Positions 6,600 to 9,094 of a DNA stretch of 9,094 nucleotides are shown in pieces. The notes below the pieces were generated by a model. It had not been told where the DNA came from. It was given only the letters and a program-made list of their open reading frames with translations, and did not search any database. Made by a program: the position numbers and the translations under genes. Numbering within the stretch: position 1 is the first letter of the stretch; each line of letters opens with the position of its first letter. Source of the stretch: an uncultured Parabacteroides sp. (GTDB lineage: Bacteria; Bacteroidota; Bacteroidia; Bacteroidales; Tannerellaceae); the NCBI GenBank assembly GCA_900541965.1, contig UQLN01000096.1, positions 1-9,094 of the forward strand, given 5' to 3'.

Positions 6600-6903
6600 G
6601 AAATAAAACTCTCCAAAATTTTGAGACAAAAGTAATTTTATATTTTAAGTGTAAACATCTCTTTTAATTTTATTATGATTTTGTTTCTCAGCAAGATAGC
6701 CATTCTATAGAAATATGATTTCCATCTATTATTTGATTTTCATTTATCCCCCGCCTATTGTTTTAAGTTTATTAATCCTTTTTATTAAAAAACACAACAA
6801 CAATATTTAACCATTAAAACAAACACCAATACGCTGATTTTCAAAATATTTATCATTTTACATCAATCTTTCCACAAGGCTTAATTATCAACATGTATAC
6901 AAT
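6600..6903. promoter_or_regulatory. Candidate invertible promoter segment of the GLUG lipoprotein cassette
   Basis: About 304 bp of AT-rich, gene-free DNA bounded by the two inverted arms. The only full-match -7 box seen (6627-6634) points left into the small ORF and lipoprotein, so the sequenced orientation would be ON. Inversion would point the promoter right, towards the terminator of the second cassette, and leave the first cassette without a promoter. Bacteroides commonly switches surface genes with such segments and site-specific recombinases. No recombinase gene is in the window, so the enzyme would act in trans. Confidence 0.55.
6627..6634 (-). promoter_or_regulatory. -7 box of the GLUG lipoprotein cassette
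   Basis: The minus strand reads TACTTTTG, a full match to TAnnTTTG. A weak -33-like TGTTTAC lies upstream at a plausible distance. The expected start near 6620 falls in a 10-bp palindrome CAAAATTTTG (6614-6623), and the leader of about 85 nt carries the proximal inverted-repeat arm. Confidence 0.5.
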
Positions 6904-6926
6904 AGTTCATTTTGGACTAAGTTAAA
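6904..6926 (+). repeat. Distal arm of the inverted repeat around the cassette promoter
   Basis: The plus strand reads AGTTCATTTTG-G-ACTAAGTTA-AA, matching the proximal arm on the opposite strand with differences only at positions 12 and 22. Both arms read in the same sense from the inside of the segment outwards, as recombination into inversion requires. It lies 46 bp beyond the terminator structure of the upstream cassette. Confidence 0.7.
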
Positions 6927-6962
6927 TTTAACCTAAAACAACCAATAATATCCATTCATCTA

Positions 6963-7051
6963 TGGAAAATAAAATAAATGACGACTGACAGCCAGGCTTT
7001 ACGTTTGGCATACCAAACAGCTATAAGCCGGGACGACTGTCGTCATTTATT
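6963..7051 (-). terminator. Structured terminator of the propeller lipoprotein gene
   Basis: A nested fold begins 19 bp after the minus-strand stop. The outer stem is a perfect 13 bp (6973-6985 with 7039-7051). Inside are a GGCTT/AAGCC stem (6995-6999, 7025-7029), extended by CC/GG across a bulge, and an inner perfect 6-bp hairpin GTTTGG-CATA-CCAAAC (7003-7018). On the minus strand the outer stem runs into T-rich sequence (TTATTTTATTTTCC). The size and nesting, about 79 nt, exceed a simple terminator, so a further role in mRNA stability is possible. Confidence 0.65.
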
Positions 7052-7070
7052 CAAAAGTATTGACTGTCTA

Positions 7071-8852
7071 CTATTTCACAAAAATAGAATACGCCATACA
7101 ATTATCTGATAATTGTTGGAGCACTTTATTTTTCCAATAAATTCCTATAGGATTACCACTCTCATTTACATCATATCCAGCAACATAGATATCGCCATTG
7201 ACCACATGCACAGAAAGAGCTTCAGCGGAACTATTCAAATCGGGCAATTTCTCAGCAACACCATTCGTCCAAAGAATTGCAGAATCTCCGTCGTTGCCTA
7301 CAACATAGACATTGCTTCCATAAACATATACAGAATTAGCTTGTGCATATTTTGTACCATCCGTTAAATTCTGAGCTACACTATTTGTCCAAAGAACTGC
7401 ATACTTTCCATCATACCCTGCCACATACACATCGTCACCAGAAACACATATAGATTTAGCCTCTGCCCTATTAACCCCGTCACTCAGCGGTATCAGTGTA
7501 CCATTCTTCCATAAAGTTGCAGTTCTATTAGTCGAACTTTCATATCCTGCAGCATAAACATCACTTCCGGAGACATACACTGTTTGTGCTAATGTGCTAT
7601 TAGTAGCCCCTTCAACCAAGTGTTCAGCTACACCATTCTTCCAAAGAGTTGCAACATAGAGATTGTTTTCTTTTGCACTACCTGCTACATAGACGTCATT
7701 TCCGGACACATATACAGATGCTGCTTGTGTAATACTCGTACCATCTGTCAAAATTGCTCCAACTCCATTCTTCCAGAGAAGTGCAGCACCACTACTTGAA
7801 CTTTCACCTCGTCCTGATCCTGCCGCATAAATATCATTTCCGGACACATACACAGACATGGCTTGTGCAGAACTTATGCCATCAACCGATAATTGTTGGG
7901 CTACTCCGTTTACCCAAAGAAGTGCAGTTAAAGTAGAATAGTCAAATCCAGCCACATAAACCGTTTCAGCATCCGGATCAGGAACATCCAGTTTTAAAGT
8001 TTTCGTATATCTTTTTCCTGCCTCGAAAGCAACAACTACACCAGGAATGGTAATTGTTTGCTCTTTACCGTTATTATCGACAGTTACCGCTACATCCACA
8101 TTTCCGGATTCAGCAGGAAAAGCCGTCATTGCAACTGTTACTTCTGCCGTACTCAACGCAGGACCTCCATCAGGATATGAAAGAGTTATTTTATTACCGG
8201 CACTTGCTACATCTTCAATCTTTTTGTTATATACATCTAGTGTCTTTTTATTTTTAATGTTTTCACCGGATACGGCTATAGTCTTTAAAGTAACACCTTC
8301 CTTAGCATCCTGCAACATAACATTAAACTGTAAAATGGCACAAGCATGTTCCATATAAAATACTACACGGTTCTCACTATCCATCTCACAGGGTTCCTTG
8401 CCAAGCATGTACATGTAATTTGACAAATAGGTAAAGTCGTCAACTTTACCTATTTGAGACTCCAAGTCCAAAGGAACACCCGAACCATCGTTTTCTACAT
8501 GTGAAGCGCTATAAGGATAGAAAACGTAATATGATTTATTCCCGCTTTGCTCTACCTGACCTTCAAAAACTGCCTTTTTAGTTCTTTCGGTAAGACTGGT
8601 TTTTATCAATCCTAAATACTTATTCGCAGACGTGTTGATATCGGCACCGAATACACTGACCCCATCTCCGTCTGTCCAGAAGACCTCTGCCTTATCCGTA
8701 TTAAAATCTACATCCACTTTGGTTACCTCTCCCTGAGAAAGGTCGGCGGTAAGGTTTATCATCTCTCCGCTCCTATTACCATTTTCTTCTTTTTGGCATC
8801 CTCCCAACAGCATTAATAATAATGCTGTCATCGGCACTAATAATTTTTTCAT
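7071..8852 (-). CDS. Fimbrillin-like surface lipoprotein with a seven-repeat propeller-like module
   Basis: 593 residues. Lipoprotein signal peptide with lipobox LGGC (Cys 19), then QKEEN, a K-plus-acidic pattern like the Bacteroidetes surface-export signal. Residues about 33-290 form the fimbrillin or Mfa-like domain shared with the GLUG lipoprotein (SQGEVTKVDVDF, VFWTDGDGVSVFG, FEGQ, YYVFYPYS, YMEHACAILQFN, VAFEAGKRYTKTLKL). Residues 297-593 are seven repeats of about 36-46 residues, pattern VYVSGNDVYVAG then ATLWKNGVA and L-DG. The first repeat lacks its leading strand and the protein ends YSIFVK, which looks like that missing strand; such closure is typical of beta-propellers. The ligand is unknown; adhesion or binding at the cell surface is the likely role. 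It lies 39 bp after the second 44-aa ORF. Confidence 0.85.
   Translation of the reverse strand: MKKLLVPMTALLLMLLGGCQKEENGNRSGEMINLTADLSQGEVTKVDVDFNTDKAEVFWTDGDGVSVFGADINTSANKYLGLIKTSLTERTKKAVFEGQVEQSGNKSYYVFYPYSASHVENDGSGVPLDLESQIGKVDDFTYLSNYMYMLGKEPCEMDSENRVVFYMEHACAILQFNVMLQDAKEGVTLKTIAVSGENIKNKKTLDVYNKKIEDVASAGNKITLSYPDGGPALSTAEVTVAMTAFPAESGNVDVAVTVDNNGKEQTITIPGVVVAFEAGKRYTKTLKLDVPDPDAETVYVAGFDYSTLTALLWVNGVAQQLSVDGISSAQAMSVYVSGNDIYAAGSGRGESSSSGAALLWKNGVGAILTDGTSITQAASVYVSGNDVYVAGSAKENNLYVATLWKNGVAEHLVEGATNSTLAQTVYVSGSDVYAAGYESSTNRTATLWKNGTLIPLSDGVNRAEAKSICVSGDDVYVAGYDGKYAVLWTNSVAQNLTDGTKYAQANSVYVYGSNVYVVGNDGDSAILWTNGVAEKLPDLNSSAEALSVHVVNGDIYVAGYDVNESGNPIGIYWKNKVLQQLSDNCMAYSIFVK
7074..7964 (-). 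repeat. Seven tandem repeats encoding the propeller-like module
   Basis: Repeat starts in the protein are near residues 298, 334, 380, 425, 468, 508 and 548, and the final half-strand is at 589-593. Conserved anchors are the Gly-Asn/Asp turn before VYVAG, the LWKNGV or LWTNGV strand, and a small-residue Ala before the next VYV. Repeats are also recognisable in the DNA, for example TTCCGGACACATA near 7700 and at 7838, so recombination between units could change the number. Confidence 0.75.
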
Positions 8853-8891
8853 TGATTTTCTAATTAGGTTCTTTTCGTAATTCTTTAATTG

Positions 8892-9026
8892 TTACCAGGT
8901 TCCTCCATCACCAAAATCCGGAGTACTGCCATCCAGAATAACACCTTCGATCTCCATTTCCACTACTTCAATCACTGGTTTTTCATAGGCTATTTTAGCC
9001 TCTTGGTCTTGTTCTTTTGTTCTCAT
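8892..9026 (-). CDS. 44-aa small protein leading the propeller lipoprotein cassette
   Basis: ATG at 9026 to TAA at 8892. It has the same layout as the copy at 6400-6534: MRTKEQDQEAKIA, YEKPVIEVVEMEIEGV, then the identical tail ILDGSTPDFGDGGTW. Identity is 40 of 44 residues and about 90% of bases, far above the roughly half identity of the adjacent lipoprotein N-terminal domains. It ends 39 bp before the lipoprotein start with no terminator between. Possible roles are a translational leader, a chaperone or assembly peptide, or a processed signal; none is shown by the sequence. Confidence 0.8.
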   Translation of the reverse strand: MRTKEQDQEAKIAYEKPVIEVVEMEIEGVILDGSTPDFGDGGTW

Positions 9027-9067
9027 AAAAACACAATAAAAATTAGTTGATACTATAAATTACTCTA

Positions 9068-9093
9068 TTCTGACTTAGTTCGGAACGAACTAA
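9068..9093 (-). repeat. Inverted-repeat arm and palindrome before the second small ORF
   Basis: On the minus strand the sequence reads AGTTCGTTCCGAACTAAGTC from 9091. It matches the proximal arm of the first cassette at 18 of 23 positions and starts the same 65 nt before the ATG. It also forms a perfect 8-bp dyad TTAGTTCG-GAA-CGAACTAA (plus strand, 9075-9093). The window ends here, so the expected promoter and distal arm are not visible. Confidence 0.5.
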
Positions 9094-9094
9094 T

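Noticed and set aside
1..9094. CRISPR arrays, tRNA or rRNA genes, insertion sequences, recombinase genes
   Set aside because: No spaced identical repeats, cloverleaf, rRNA-like sequence, transposase or integrase motif was seen on either strand.

Overview
The window looks like Bacteroides or a close Bacteroidales relative. The evidence is the TAnnTTTG-type -7 boxes, a TonB-dependent receptor with an N-terminal carboxypeptidase-regulatory-like domain, fimbrillin-like surface lipoproteins whose lipid cysteine is followed by K and acidic residues, and AT-rich intergenic DNA without strong Shine-Dalgarno sites. All calls come from reading the sequence; no database search was run.

Left part (1-1623). 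A divergent gene of which only ten codons are visible (MKVRSLLLSM, minus strand) faces an AraC-family regulator gene (324-1202, plus). The space between them holds a near-palindrome repeated in inverted orientation beyond the regulator (17 bp, 102-118 and 1332-1348), a perfect 13-bp inverted repeat enclosing a -7 box (183-223), and three 11-bp tandem repeats (263-295). The 421 bp after the regulator hold the second palindrome and a start-less, coding-like fragment (1411-1539).

Middle part (1624-4335, plus strand). A 107-aa membrane-anchored or exported protein with a His cluster and a Cys-rich CxxCxxC segment is followed after 51 bp by a 778-aa TonB-dependent outer-membrane receptor. Together they look like a metal or metallo-compound uptake unit; the substrate cannot be read from the sequence.

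Right part (4377-9094, minus strand). Two tandem cassettes have the same plan: a 44-aa small ORF (40 of 44 residues identical between copies), then a fimbrillin-like lipoprotein. The lipoproteins share an N-terminal region of about 290 residues but carry different C-terminal modules: GLUG-like repeats in one and a seven-repeat, propeller-like module in the other. Each cassette ends in a hairpin followed by T-rich DNA on the coding strand. Upstream of the first cassette, two 23-bp inverted repeats (21/23 identical) flank about 300 bp that contain its promoter. A related arm lies at the same distance, 65 nt, before the second small ORF at the window edge. This is the layout of a phase-variable invertible promoter, and it is the most interesting observation here: two surface-lipoprotein cassettes, probably switched independently, each led by a nearly invariant small peptide of unknown function.
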